DNA from: a bacterium
GTDB lineage: Bacteria > UBA8248
Length of the DNA stretch: 64,000 nucleotides
Reading direction: 5' to 3'
NCBI GenBank assembly: GCA_022825065.1
Contig: JAJDYR010000039.1
Span: 110,182-174,181 of the forward strand
Part shown: in pieces, positions 1 to 7,654 of the stretch
Numbering within the stretch: position 1 is the first letter of the stretch
Layout of the letters: every line of letters starts with the position of its first letter
Program-made: the position numbers and the translations under genes
The notes under the pieces: generated by a model
The model's input: the letters and a program-made list of their open reading frames with translations, nothing else
Databases searched by the model: none
What the model was told of the DNA's origin: nothing

Positions 1-1
1 C

Positions 2-844
2 GAGGCTTTCCGGGCGATGCGAAAAGCGAGCCTCATGAACGGGAACCTCGCCGTGGCGGGCGGGGGTTTTTTGAGGCTCTCCGCCGATGACGCCCGGCCG
101 GGGGTCTCCTTCGTCTCCCGCCTCGCTCGCGACGGCGCCCGCTACTATGGCCCGTTCCGGAAAAAAGCGCAGCTTGCCGATTTGCTGGACGCCATTTGCG
201 CCGCTTTTCCGCTCCCCCGTGAAGCACCGGAGGAGAATCGCGACGCCAGGAAACGCGGCGGGTCCCCGGGCGGCAAGAGACCGCCCCGCTTGCCGGATGC
301 GGTAAATGCGGAACTCTTCGGGATGTTGAGGGATATCCTGGAGGGCCGTCTGCAGAAAGAGGATGAGAGCGTATTTACCCTTCTCAAGAAGGCCTGGGGA
401 GAGGAGGGTCCGTCGCCGGGCAGGCTGAGGCGCCATATCGCCCGTCTTCATCATCTGGTGAGGACGTACGGCCTCTCGGGGCCGTCCGTCGAGAGGAGAA
501 GACTCATCATCGTCGAACCCGGGCAGACGCGCGAGGAGAGGTATTGTTATTTCATCAGGGAGGGACTCCTCGCTCATGAAGTATCCTTCGAGAGAGGCGC
601 GCCGCCCCTTCGCGCCCTGGAAGAAAAGATAAACGAGATATTCCTGGACGAGGGTTTCGAGGGCGCAAGGGCTGCTCCGGAAGCTCTGGACGAGGCGGCG
701 GTGTTCGCGAGTTGGATGAGGCGGGAACTGATGGACGGGTTCATGCTGAATCTCGAAGGCCGCACCCCCTCGGTCCGCGTGATGGAGGCGCTCACCGGCG
801 CGCTCGACGACCCGCAGGCGGCGGGAACCACGATCACCCTTTGA
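2..844 (+). CDS. UvrC-like (GIY-YIG associated) protein, 3' part only
   Basis: The reading frame is open through the left edge of the window, so the first ATG at 17 is probably internal and the gene is cut. Residues about 30-70 resemble the segment that follows the GIY-YIG nuclease domain in UvrC: a DGARYYGPF motif, then a leucine-rich helix ending in FPL. The following 200 residues are charged and match no domain I recognise; the RNase-H-like half of UvrC is not evident. It may be the C-terminal part of a Cho-like or exonuclease/GIY-YIG fusion protein acting in DNA repair. A gap of 190 bases with its own promoter separates it from the next gene. Confidence 0.5.
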   Translation, partial: EAFRAMRKASLMNGNLAVAGGGFLRLSADDARPGVSFVSRLARDGARYYGPFRKKAQLADLLDAICAAFPLPREAPEENRDARKRGGSPGGKRPPRLPDAVNAELFGMLRDILEGRLQKEDESVFTLLKKAWGEEGPSPGRLRRHIARLHHLVRTYGLSGPSVERRRLIIVEPGQTREERYCYFIREGLLAHEVSFERGAPPLRALEEKINEIFLDEGFEGARAAPEALDEAAVFASWMRRELMDGFMLNLEGRTPSVRVMEALTGALDDPQAAGTTITL

Positions 845-902
845 TTTCTCTCGCGCTGCGGTCATCAGCGCGTCCGCAAAGTTCTCTTGAAAAAACGTTT
901 TC

Positions 903-931
903 TTGCACGCCACTCTTCGGTGTGCTATTTT
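903..931 (+). promoter_or_regulatory. candidate sigma-70 promoter for the CoA ligase operon
   Basis: TTGCAC at 903-908 and TATTTT at 926-931 are separated by 17 bases. This would start transcription near 938 and leave a leader of about 95 bases before the GTG/ATG-proximal ribosome site of the PaaK-like gene. It is a by-eye match only. Confidence 0.4.
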
Positions 932-1034
932 TTCTGGTGTCCCATTCCGGGATTTTCGACAGCGAATTGAATATGGATTGTGGGGTGCGGGACGGGTTTG
1001 TTCGCTTTTCCCTCTACTAGAAGGTTCCGCGGCC

Positions 1035-2363
1035 ATGGTGGGAAACGGCGATTTTTGGGATCAGCGCATCGAACGCATGGCGCGCGATGAACTCGCCTCC
1101 CTGCAACTAGAACGCCTCAAGCGGCAGGTCCGCCGCTGCCATCAGGAATCCGAATTCTATCGTGAACGCCTGGACGCGGCGGGCGTGGGGCCCGATTCGA
1201 TCCGCACGCTCGACGACTTGCGGAACATTCCCTTCGTCACCAAGCAGGAGCTCAGAGACGAGCAGCAGGCGCATCCCCCCTTCGGGCGATACGTCGTCGC
1301 TCCGCCCGAGGCGTGGGGAGAACTCCATCCCTCCACGGGGACGACCGGCGTGCCCGTGAGCACGATCTGGAGCAAGCAGGACGTCGAGAACATCGCGGAC
1401 TTCACGGCGCGCACGATGTGGAGCTTCGGCGTGCGGCCGGGCGACATCGTCCAGAACGCGTTCAGCTACGGCCTGTGGGTCGCCGGGATGAGCGTGCACT
1501 ACGCCACCCAGAAGATCGGCTGTTTCGTGATCCCCATCGGCGCGGCCATGACGGAGCGGCAGATACTCTATCTCACCACCATCGGCTCCACGGTGCTCCT
1601 GAGCACGCCCAGCTATGGCTTGTACATCGGCGAGAAACTCACCGAGAGCGGCGTGGAACCCGGTGATATCCCTTTGAAAATCGGTTCTTTCGGCGGGGAG
1701 GCGGGTGCGCAGAACCCCTCCACGCGCGCTCGTATCGAGGCCGCCCTCGGCGTCGACGCCTATGATTATTACGGGCTGGGCGAGATCGGGCCGACCTTCG
1801 CGAGCGAGTCGGTGGCGAAATCCGGCCTCATCTGGGCGGAGGATCACCACGTCATCGAGGTGGTCGACCCCGAGACGAAAAAGCCGACGCCCGAAGGCGA
1901 GGTGGGCATTCTCGTCATCACGCATCTCACGCGCGAGGCCACGCCCATGCTGCGCTACTGGACGAACGATTTCGCGCGCGTCGACAGCTCCCCCAGCCCT
2001 TGCGGCAGGACGCACCTGCGCTCGCCGGGGGGTATTCTCGGACGCCATGACGATCTCGTCATCTACAAGGGGGCGAAGTTCTACCCCATCCAAGTGGAAG
2101 AGGTGGTGCGCAGTTTCGCAGGCCTCAGCAACGAGTTCCGCGTGGAACTGCATCCGGATGAATCGACGGGGCGGGACCGCTGCGTCGTCGTAGCCGAGGC
2201 CGCCGAGGGGGAGGCGAACTCGGGCCTGGGCGATAAATTGCGCGACAGGCTCGGGGCGGAGCTCCTGGTGACGCCCGAGGTGGAGGTTTTGCCCGCGGGC
2301 TCATTCGAGAGGACGACGTTCAAGGCGAAAAGGTTCGTGGATTTGCGCGAATCGCGCGTGTGA
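1035..2363 (+). CDS. phenylacetate-CoA ligase family (PaaK-like) adenylate-forming enzyme
   Basis: A 442-residue AMP-forming acyl/aryl-CoA ligase of the PaaK type, a usual length for the family. The P-loop-like motif STGTTGVP lies at about residues 100-107; a YYGLGEIGP segment and RYWTNDF follow in the expected order, then the mobile C-terminal domain. Such enzymes activate aromatic or other carboxylic acids with ATP and CoA. The ATG at 1035 is chosen because AGAAGG lies 10 bases upstream and the protein start aligns with the family; the frame stays open further upstream. It is followed after 20 bases by a thiolase and then a DUF35 protein, which suggests an acyl-CoA degradation or modification operon. 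The substrate cannot be told from the sequence. Confidence 0.85.
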   Translation: MVGNGDFWDQRIERMARDELASLQLERLKRQVRRCHQESEFYRERLDAAGVGPDSIRTLDDLRNIPFVTKQELRDEQQAHPPFGRYVVAPPEAWGELHPSTGTTGVPVSTIWSKQDVENIADFTARTMWSFGVRPGDIVQNAFSYGLWVAGMSVHYATQKIGCFVIPIGAAMTERQILYLTTIGSTVLLSTPSYGLYIGEKLTESGVEPGDIPLKIGSFGGEAGAQNPSTRARIEAALGVDAYDYYGLGEIGPTFASESVAKSGLIWAEDHHVIEVVDPETKKPTPEGEVGILVITHLTREATPMLRYWTNDFARVDSSPSPCGRTHLRSPGGILGRHDDLVIYKGAKFYPIQVEEVVRSFAGLSNEFRVELHPDESTGRDRCVVVAEAAEGEANSGLGDKLRDRLGAELLVTPEVEVLPAGSFERTTFKAKRFVDLRESRV

Positions 2364-2383
2364 ATACAGCGAGGGGGTGAAAA

Positions 2384-3544
2384 GTGCGCGGCGTATCGAT
2401 CATCGGAGTGGGCATCACGCCCTTCGGGGTGCGGGCGGAGAGCCTGGTCGCCCTGGGCGCTATCGCCTGCAAGGACGCGCTCGAGGACGCCGGCCTCGCG
2501 CCCGGGCGAATCGAAGCGTTCTTCCTGGGGAATTTCGCCGGCCATGCCTTCACCGGGCAGAACCACGTGGCGCCCATGGTCGCCCACGCGGCGGGGCTGG
2601 GCGCGGTGCCCTGCACCCGCCTCGAGGGCGCTTGCGCCTCGGGAGGGCTGGCCCTGCGCCAGGGGGTGCTGGCCGTGGCTTCGGGCCAGGTGGATTTCGC
2701 CCTCATCGCGGGGGTGGAAAAGATGACTTCCGCCGAGACGGACGAGACGGCCTCCATACTCGCCGCCGCCGGGGACGTGGCGGTGGAGGCGAGCGTCGGC
2801 TCCACGTTTCCCGCCCTTTTCGGCCTCATCGCCCGGCGCCACATGCACGAGCACGGGACGACGCGCGAGGAGATCGCCCACGTGGCGGTGAAAAACCACG
2901 CCCACGGCAGGCTCAACCCGAACGCGCACATGCAAAAAGACGTGACGCTTCCCCAGGTGCTGGACGCCAGGCCCGTAGCCGAACCGCTCGGGCTTTTCGA
3001 TTGCTCGCTGATCAGCGACGGGGCGGCGGCCGTCGTGCTGTGCCCGTCTGAAACGGCATCGGCGCATCACGAGAAACCGGTCGAGGTTCTGGCGTCGGCG
3101 CAGGCTTCGGATTCCCCCGCGCTCTCCGACAAGCGCGACATCACCTCGTTCTACGCCACGCAGAAGGCGGGGGAGGAGGCCTTCTCCCGGGCGGGGCTGA
3201 GCCGCGAGGACGTCGATCTGGCCGAGATTCACGATTGTTTCACGATGGCCGAGATCATCGCGCTCGAGGATTTGGGGTTTTTCGCCAAAGGCGAGGGAGG
3301 CCGCGGCGCCCTCGAGGGGATGACGAAGCTCGGCGGCGCGATGCCGGTCAACACCAGCGGCGGCCTGAAATCGAAAGGACACCCGGTGGGGGCGACGGGC
3401 GTGGCGCAGATTCATGAACTCACGCTCCAGTTGCGCGGAGAAGCGGGCGCGCGCCAGGTTCCGGGCGCCGGGGTGGGGCTGGCCCACAATCTCGGAGGTT
3501 CCGGGGCCACGTGCGCCGTGCATATTCTGGGTGCGACCGCCTGA
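2384..3544 (+). CDS. thiolase family protein (SCP-x/acetyl-CoA acetyltransferase-like)
   Basis: A 386-residue thiolase-fold protein of the lipid-transfer/SCP-x branch. The nucleophilic cysteine is in EGACASGG (about Cys84); the C-terminal catalytic motifs are the HDCF segment, GHPVGATG and the final HNLGG loop. It starts with GTG behind GAGGGGG. Enzymes of this branch cleave or form 3-oxoacyl-CoA and commonly work with a zinc-ribbon/OB-fold DUF35 partner, which is exactly the next gene, 25 bases downstream. A second thiolase near 30 kb shares the same architecture. The specific acyl substrate is unknown. Confidence 0.85.
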   Translation: MRGVSIIGVGITPFGVRAESLVALGAIACKDALEDAGLAPGRIEAFFLGNFAGHAFTGQNHVAPMVAHAAGLGAVPCTRLEGACASGGLALRQGVLAVASGQVDFALIAGVEKMTSAETDETASILAAAGDVAVEASVGSTFPALFGLIARRHMHEHGTTREEIAHVAVKNHAHGRLNPNAHMQKDVTLPQVLDARPVAEPLGLFDCSLISDGAAAVVLCPSETASAHHEKPVEVLASAQASDSPALSDKRDITSFYATQKAGEEAFSRAGLSREDVDLAEIHDCFTMAEIIALEDLGFFAKGEGGRGALEGMTKLGGAMPVNTSGGLKSKGHPVGATGVAQIHELTLQLRGEAGARQVPGAGVGLAHNLGGSGATCAVHILGATA

Positions 3545-3569
3545 GGCGGAGAAGGGTGGATGCCCACGC

Positions 3570-3875
3570 ATGGAGACCTTCGTTTGCGCCGGATGCGGGC
3601 GGATTTACCTGGAAAACTCGCAGCGATGCGGGCATTGCGGCGGCGATCTGGAGGAGAGGCCGGCCTCCGGGCGGGGCATCGTCTACAGCTTCTCGTCGGT
3701 TCACATGGGAGCCCGGGGGATGCCGACGCCTTATTTGCTCGCGTTGGTGGAACTGGAAGAGGGGGGGCGGATTCTCGCCCGCCTGGCGGATAATGATGAA
3801 GGTGAGCCGTCGATCGGCGACAAGGTGGTTTTTTCCGGACTTTCGGATACCGGGCCTGTGTTTCGGCTGTTTTGA
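3570..3875 (+). CDS. zinc-ribbon/OB-fold (DUF35) acyl-CoA partner protein
   Basis: A 101-residue DUF35-type protein. An N-terminal rubredoxin-like zinc ribbon has CAGC and CGHC pairs (residues about 6-9 and 20-23), followed by an OB-fold beta-barrel (residues about 35-100) with the typical YSFSSVH and YLLALVELEEGG strands. Known relatives bind CoA intermediates and channel them between thiolase and a second acyl-CoA enzyme. The ATG at 3570 follows GAAGGGTGGA; it lies directly after the thiolase, so the two proteins probably form a complex. Confidence 0.8.
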   Translation: METFVCAGCGRIYLENSQRCGHCGGDLEERPASGRGIVYSFSSVHMGARGMPTPYLLALVELEEGGRILARLADNDEGEPSIGDKVVFSGLSDTGPVFRLF

Positions 3876-3881
3876 GGGCAT

Positions 3882-5273
3882 GTGACGGTGAATTTGATCG
3901 ACAAGGACGCGACTCGCGCCAAGGCGCTCTTCGTGGGCCACCTGACTCCCGGAAGAGAGGGTTTGCTCGGCGGCTTGCGGAATATCGGCATGGAGACGCT
4001 TTACTTCGAAACCCCGAACAAAGCGCGCTCGCGCATGAACTGGTGCGATTTCATTCTTTACGGGGCGGCTGAAACCGCCGAAGCGGCTCCGATGCAGAGA
4101 ATCGCGGAGACGGGAAAGCCCTTCGCCGCGGTGCTGCGTCCCGAGGACAAGGGATTCACGCCCTCGAGCATCCGCTCGGGCGCGCGCGCCGTTTTCGTCG
4201 ACGAGGTGCATCCCGAGGAAGTGTTCCAGTTTTCACGCACCTTGAGCGAGGAGGGCTATCTTCGCAGGGAGCTCAGGTGGCTTCGCACCGAGGCGAGGGA
4301 AGAGTCCGGGGGATGGCGGTTCGAGGGAACGAGTGCGGCGGCCGAGAGGCTGAGGCGTTCGATCCAGCTTGCGGGGCAGAAATACCGCACGATTCTCCTG
4401 GAAGGGGAGAAGGGGCTGAATTTCAGGCTCGTCGCCCGCGCGCTGCATTCCCAGTATCCCGGCGCCAGGCACCCGTTCCTGCACTGGGGGCCGAAGATGC
4501 GGCGCGCCTCGACGCTGGAGAAGGCCATCAGGCGCATGGAAGAGAGGCGCGGCGAAGAGGGGGACATCGTCGAAAAAGGGGGGACGCTCTTCATCGAGGA
4601 CGCCCAGCTCATCAGCCGGGACCTCCAGAAGGCGTTGGCGAAGGCGTTGAGGGGAAAAAGCCTCTCCCGGGAGTTCCGCGTGATATTCGGCTGCACGCAC
4701 GACCCCGAAAGACTGATACAGGACACGATTCTCAAGCGTCTGTACCGCAAGGAAACGACCCGCTTCATCAAGATTCCCCCGCTGCGCGAGCGGAAAAAGG
4801 ACATTTCGCTCGTGGCCCAGGGGATTCTGGATGAATTCTCGAGCCGCATCGGGCAGCCGAGGAGGCGGATCACGCCGGCGGCGATGGACTGGTTCTCAAG
4901 GCAGAAGTGGTGGGGGAACGAGTCCGAACTCGAGATGGCCGTGTGCCGCGCATTCCTCGTGAGCGAGGGCAACTCGATTTCGCTCGATGACTTGAGCCCC
5001 ACGCCCCGGGGAAAGGGAGGCGGTGACAACATCGAGGGCTTTTTCCGCGACAGGCTCTCCTCGGTGGTCACCGCCCTGGGTGACGGGGAGAGCAGCGACT
5101 TCTACGATCACACCATCCGCAGCGTCGAAAAACCCCTGCTCGAACTGGTGCTCCGCGAAGCGGGCGGAAACCAGGTGCAGGCGTCGCGCCTGCTGGGCAT
5201 GAACCGCAACACGCTGAGAAGAAAACTCCTGGAATTCGGCCTCACCAAGCCTTCCCCCTCCCGCCGGAGATAA
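3882..5273 (+). CDS. degenerate NtrC-like (sigma-54 activator family) protein with Fis-type HTH
   Basis: About 463 residues in the order pseudo-receiver (1-120), AAA+ domain (about 140-365) and Fis-type helix-turn-helix (about 425-460, NQVQASRLLGMNRNTLRRKL). The AAA+ part is recognisable from GGTLFIEDA, PPLRERKKDI and the WWGNESELE segment, but key functions are missing: the Walker A region reads GEKGLNFR instead of GESGTGKE, there is no GAFTGA loop, and sensor and arginine-finger segments are altered. It therefore probably does not hydrolyse ATP or open sigma-54 complexes, and may bind DNA as a simple regulator. The start is GTG at 3882 or, better spaced from GAGGG, GTG at 3888. It ends 5 bases before the next gene. 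Confidence 0.75.
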   Translation: MTVNLIDKDATRAKALFVGHLTPGREGLLGGLRNIGMETLYFETPNKARSRMNWCDFILYGAAETAEAAPMQRIAETGKPFAAVLRPEDKGFTPSSIRSGARAVFVDEVHPEEVFQFSRTLSEEGYLRRELRWLRTEAREESGGWRFEGTSAAAERLRRSIQLAGQKYRTILLEGEKGLNFRLVARALHSQYPGARHPFLHWGPKMRRASTLEKAIRRMEERRGEEGDIVEKGGTLFIEDAQLISRDLQKALAKALRGKSLSREFRVIFGCTHDPERLIQDTILKRLYRKETTRFIKIPPLRERKKDISLVAQGILDEFSSRIGQPRRRITPAAMDWFSRQKWWGNESELEMAVCRAFLVSEGNSISLDDLSPTPRGKGGGDNIEGFFRDRLSSVVTALGDGESSDFYDHTIRSVEKPLLELVLREAGGNQVQASRLLGMNRNTLRRKLLEFGLTKPSPSRRR

Positions 5274-5278
5274 GTTTT

Positions 5279-6040
5279 TTGGCGCATCGAGGCGATGGGT
5301 TCGCCGCCGTCATCCTTGCGGCCGGCCAGGGCAAACGCATGGGGTCCCCGTTGGCGAAAGTGCTCCATCCGGTCGGCGGGGAGCCCATGATCTGCCACGT
5401 CGTGACCACCGCGAGAGAATCAGGTGCCCGGCCCATCGTCATCGTCGTGGGCCACCGGGCCCGGGACGTTCAACGGGCGTTTTCGGGCGATGACGCGGAT
5501 ATCGTCTTCGCCCTTCAGGAAGAACAACTCGGCACCGGCCATGCCGCCGAGGTCGGCTTGTCCGCCCTGTCCGCCGGGGCGGAACATCTCTATCTCCTGT
5601 GCGGCGATGCGCCCCTGATACGAACGGCTACTCTGAAGCGGTTGGCGCGCCAGCATGAGGAGGCGCATGCGGCGGCCACCATGCTCACGGCCGTTGCAAA
5701 AGAGCCGCACGGGTATGGCCGCGCCCTGCGCGAGGGGGCGGACCTCATCGGCGTGGTGGAGGAGGCGGACGCGACGGATGCGCAGAAGAGGATTACCGAG
5801 ATCAACACGGGCGCCTACGCCTTCGAGGCCGCGTTCCTGCGCGCCGCCCTGCCGAGGATCAGGGCCGGGAACAACCAGGGGGAGTACTACCTGCCCGACG
5901 TCTTCCCCATCGCGCGCGCCGAGGGCCGCGTTGTCCAGGGCCTTGAACTGGCGTCGCCCGAAGAGGCGCTGGGCGTGAACACGCAGGCGGACCTGCGCCG
6001 GGCGCGGGAGGTGTACGAGAAGCACAAGCGAATGGCTTGA
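5279..6040 (+). CDS. stand-alone GlmU-type uridylyltransferase domain
   Basis: A 253-residue NTP-transferase matching the N-terminal half of GlmU: LAAGQGKRM (residues about 13-21), then KVLHPVGGEPM, the LCGDAPL metal-binding segment, GYGR and a conserved TEINTGAYAF. GlmU normally continues into a left-handed beta-helix acetyltransferase of about 200 residues; here the protein stops after the first domain. It would make UDP-GlcNAc from GlcNAc-1-P and UTP in the cytoplasm, with acetylation left to another protein, perhaps the beta-helix protein near 11.4 kb. It uses a TTG start 5 bases after the preceding stop, so it is likely co-transcribed with the regulator. Confidence 0.8.
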   Translation: MAHRGDGFAAVILAAGQGKRMGSPLAKVLHPVGGEPMICHVVTTARESGARPIVIVVGHRARDVQRAFSGDDADIVFALQEEQLGTGHAAEVGLSALSAGAEHLYLLCGDAPLIRTATLKRLARQHEEAHAAATMLTAVAKEPHGYGRALREGADLIGVVEEADATDAQKRITEINTGAYAFEAAFLRAALPRIRAGNNQGEYYLPDVFPIARAEGRVVQGLELASPEEALGVNTQADLRRAREVYEKHKRMA

Positions 6041-6066
6041 TGCGCGCAAGCCCGCCCGGTTTGGGT

Positions 6067-6241
6067 TTGTTGAAAAGCCTTTCTAAAAGGAGCAATCCCC
6101 CTTACCCCCTTGCCAGGGGATAAAGGCACCCCCCCCTACCCCCCCTTGTCAGGGGGGCAAGAAAAAGCAAAACCCCCTCAGCCCGGCGGGGGCGCATCGC
6201 CTTTTTATACCCCCCTGACAAGGGGGGGTAGGGGGGGGGTG
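6067..6241 (+). repeat. G/C-run inverted-repeat element, copy 1
   Basis: The gap 6041-6447 holds no gene. Its core is an inverted repeat: arms at about 6129-6157 and 6210-6239, each a run of C, TA(C), more C, then TTGTCAGGGGGG or its complement, separated by about 50 bases that themselves contain a smaller C-rich/G-rich pair. The same unit, including the flanking TTGTTGAAAA and GCAAGAAAAAGCAAAACCCC segments, recurs at 22601-22746. It looks like a dispersed MITE/REP-type element, not a gene-specific terminator. Confidence 0.8.
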
Positions 6242-6250
6242 CTTTTGTAG

Positions 6251-6274
6251 CGGACAGGCTCCTGCGCCTGTCCG
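6251..6274 (+). repeat. 9-bp perfect hairpin
   Basis: CGGACAGGC, a 6-base loop and GCCTGTCCG form a perfect hairpin directly after the G-rich repeat. No T run follows. Its role is unknown; it may belong to the dispersed element. Confidence 0.5.
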
Positions 6275-6334
6275 AGGTCGCGACCTGTCCCTGCGGACCC
6301 CCCTCCCCGGTCGGTTTCGTCCGCCGAATCACGG

Positions 6335-6371
6335 AATCGGGGGTTTTTCCACAACCCCGATTTGCTATAAT
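6335..6371 (+). promoter_or_regulatory. candidate promoter with an overlapping inverted repeat
   Basis: A perfect TATAAT at 6366-6371 precedes the amino-sugar genes. Just upstream, AATCGGGG (6335-6342) and CCCCGATT (6355-6362) form a perfect inverted repeat that covers the -35 position, where no good -35 hexamer is present. The arrangement would suit an operator for an activator or repressor controlling the UDP-GlcNAc module. Confidence 0.35.
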
Positions 6372-6447
6372 TTGCCGCGCAAGATAGAAAAAACGGGAGA
6401 AAAGCCCGTTCGGGGGCTGTTTTGAGCGAATTTCAGGAAGGTATCTC

Positions 6448-7653
6448 GTGAGAGCACTGATTCTGGCGGCCGGCCGCGGGGCCGGTTTGTATCCGTTTAC
6501 GAATACCCGGCCCAAGGCGATGCTGCCGATGGCGGGCGAGATGCTCCTGCATTCGGCGCTCAAGAAGATACGCGCCGCAGGCGTCAGCGACCTCGTCGTC
6601 GTCGTCGGTCACCGCGCCGACAGGATCATCAACGAATTCGGCCAGGGTTCGCGCTACGGGATGACGATTCAGTACATCCGCCAGGAAGAGCCCACGGGCA
6701 TCCGGGACGCCATCAGTCTCGCGAAAGGGCACTTCCAGGGGGACGAGTCGTTCCTGCTGGTCTACGCGGACGTGCTGGCGTCGGAGAACATGTACCGGCA
6801 GGTCGTTCAGGCGTTCGGCACCTTTCACCAGCCCGTGGCGGCGATTTGCCACACCCCCCACGCCCAGAACTACGGCACGGTCTATCTCGGCAAGGACATG
6901 CAGATAGAGCGCCTCGTGGAGAAGCCCGTGGAGCGCGAGGTGGGCAATTACGTGCTGGCCGGCGTGTTCGTCATGCCCTACCGGCTGTTCGATTTGCTCG
7001 AAAGCCTCGAGATGGACGAGGCGTTCAACGAACTGTGCGCGGGCGAGGGGATTCGCTCTTCGATCTGGGAGGAACCCTGGCTGGACGCCCAGCATCCCTG
7101 GGACCTGCTCCAGGGCAACCGGATGGTCATGGACACCTGGAGCGAGGCCCGCGTGGACGGCAGCGTGCGCCTGCGGGGCGCGGTGCAGTTCCGCGGACCC
7201 GTGGTGATCGAGAAGAACGTGGTGATCGAATCGGGCGCCTCCATCTTCGGGCCGTGCTTCATCGGGGAGAATACGTTTCTGGGCAACGGGGTTCTGGTGC
7301 GGCCCTACACGGCCATCGGCGCGAACGCGACCATCGGCTTCGGCGTGGAGCTCAAGAACTGCATCCTGTTCAACGGCGTCCGGGTGGGGCGCCTCTCCTT
7401 CGTGGGCGACAGCGTCGTCGGCGAGGACGCCGTCGTGGGCTCAGGATCGCTCACGCTGATTCAGAATCTCGACCAGTCCGAAATCGTGGTGCGCATGCCG
7501 GAGGGTGAGGTCGATTCGGGCCTCGACAAGGTGGGCTCCTTCCTGGGCGACGGAGCGATGGTCGGCGCATCGAACACGCTGGCCTCGGGAACCGTCATTC
7601 CGCCCGGCGAGGTCATTCCTCATTACTATACCTATCCCCGGGGAGAGAACTAG
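6448..7653 (+). CDS. two-domain sugar-nucleotidyltransferase with left-handed beta-helix
   Basis: A 401-residue protein with an N-terminal NDP-sugar pyrophosphorylase fold (1-230; TRPKAMLPMAGE, VYADVLASE, EKPVE) and a C-terminal hexapeptide beta-helix (about 240-390; IEKNVVIESGASIFG and similar). It resembles the archaeal-type bifunctional sugar-1-P nucleotidyltransferase/acetyltransferase. One anomaly: the usual GxGTRL motif reads GRGAGL, so the nucleotide-binding arginine is lost. GTG start with AGGAAGG upstream. It ends one base before glmS, so it belongs to the same amino-sugar operon; it might supply acetylation or act as a regulator. Confidence 0.75.
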   Translation: MRALILAAGRGAGLYPFTNTRPKAMLPMAGEMLLHSALKKIRAAGVSDLVVVVGHRADRIINEFGQGSRYGMTIQYIRQEEPTGIRDAISLAKGHFQGDESFLLVYADVLASENMYRQVVQAFGTFHQPVAAICHTPHAQNYGTVYLGKDMQIERLVEKPVEREVGNYVLAGVFVMPYRLFDLLESLEMDEAFNELCAGEGIRSSIWEEPWLDAQHPWDLLQGNRMVMDTWSEARVDGSVRLRGAVQFRGPVVIEKNVVIESGASIFGPCFIGENTFLGNGVLVRPYTAIGANATIGFGVELKNCILFNGVRVGRLSFVGDSVVGEDAVVGSGSLTLIQNLDQSEIVVRMPEGEVDSGLDKVGSFLGDGAMVGASNTLASGTVIPPGEVIPHYYTYPRGEN

Positions 7654-7654
7654 C

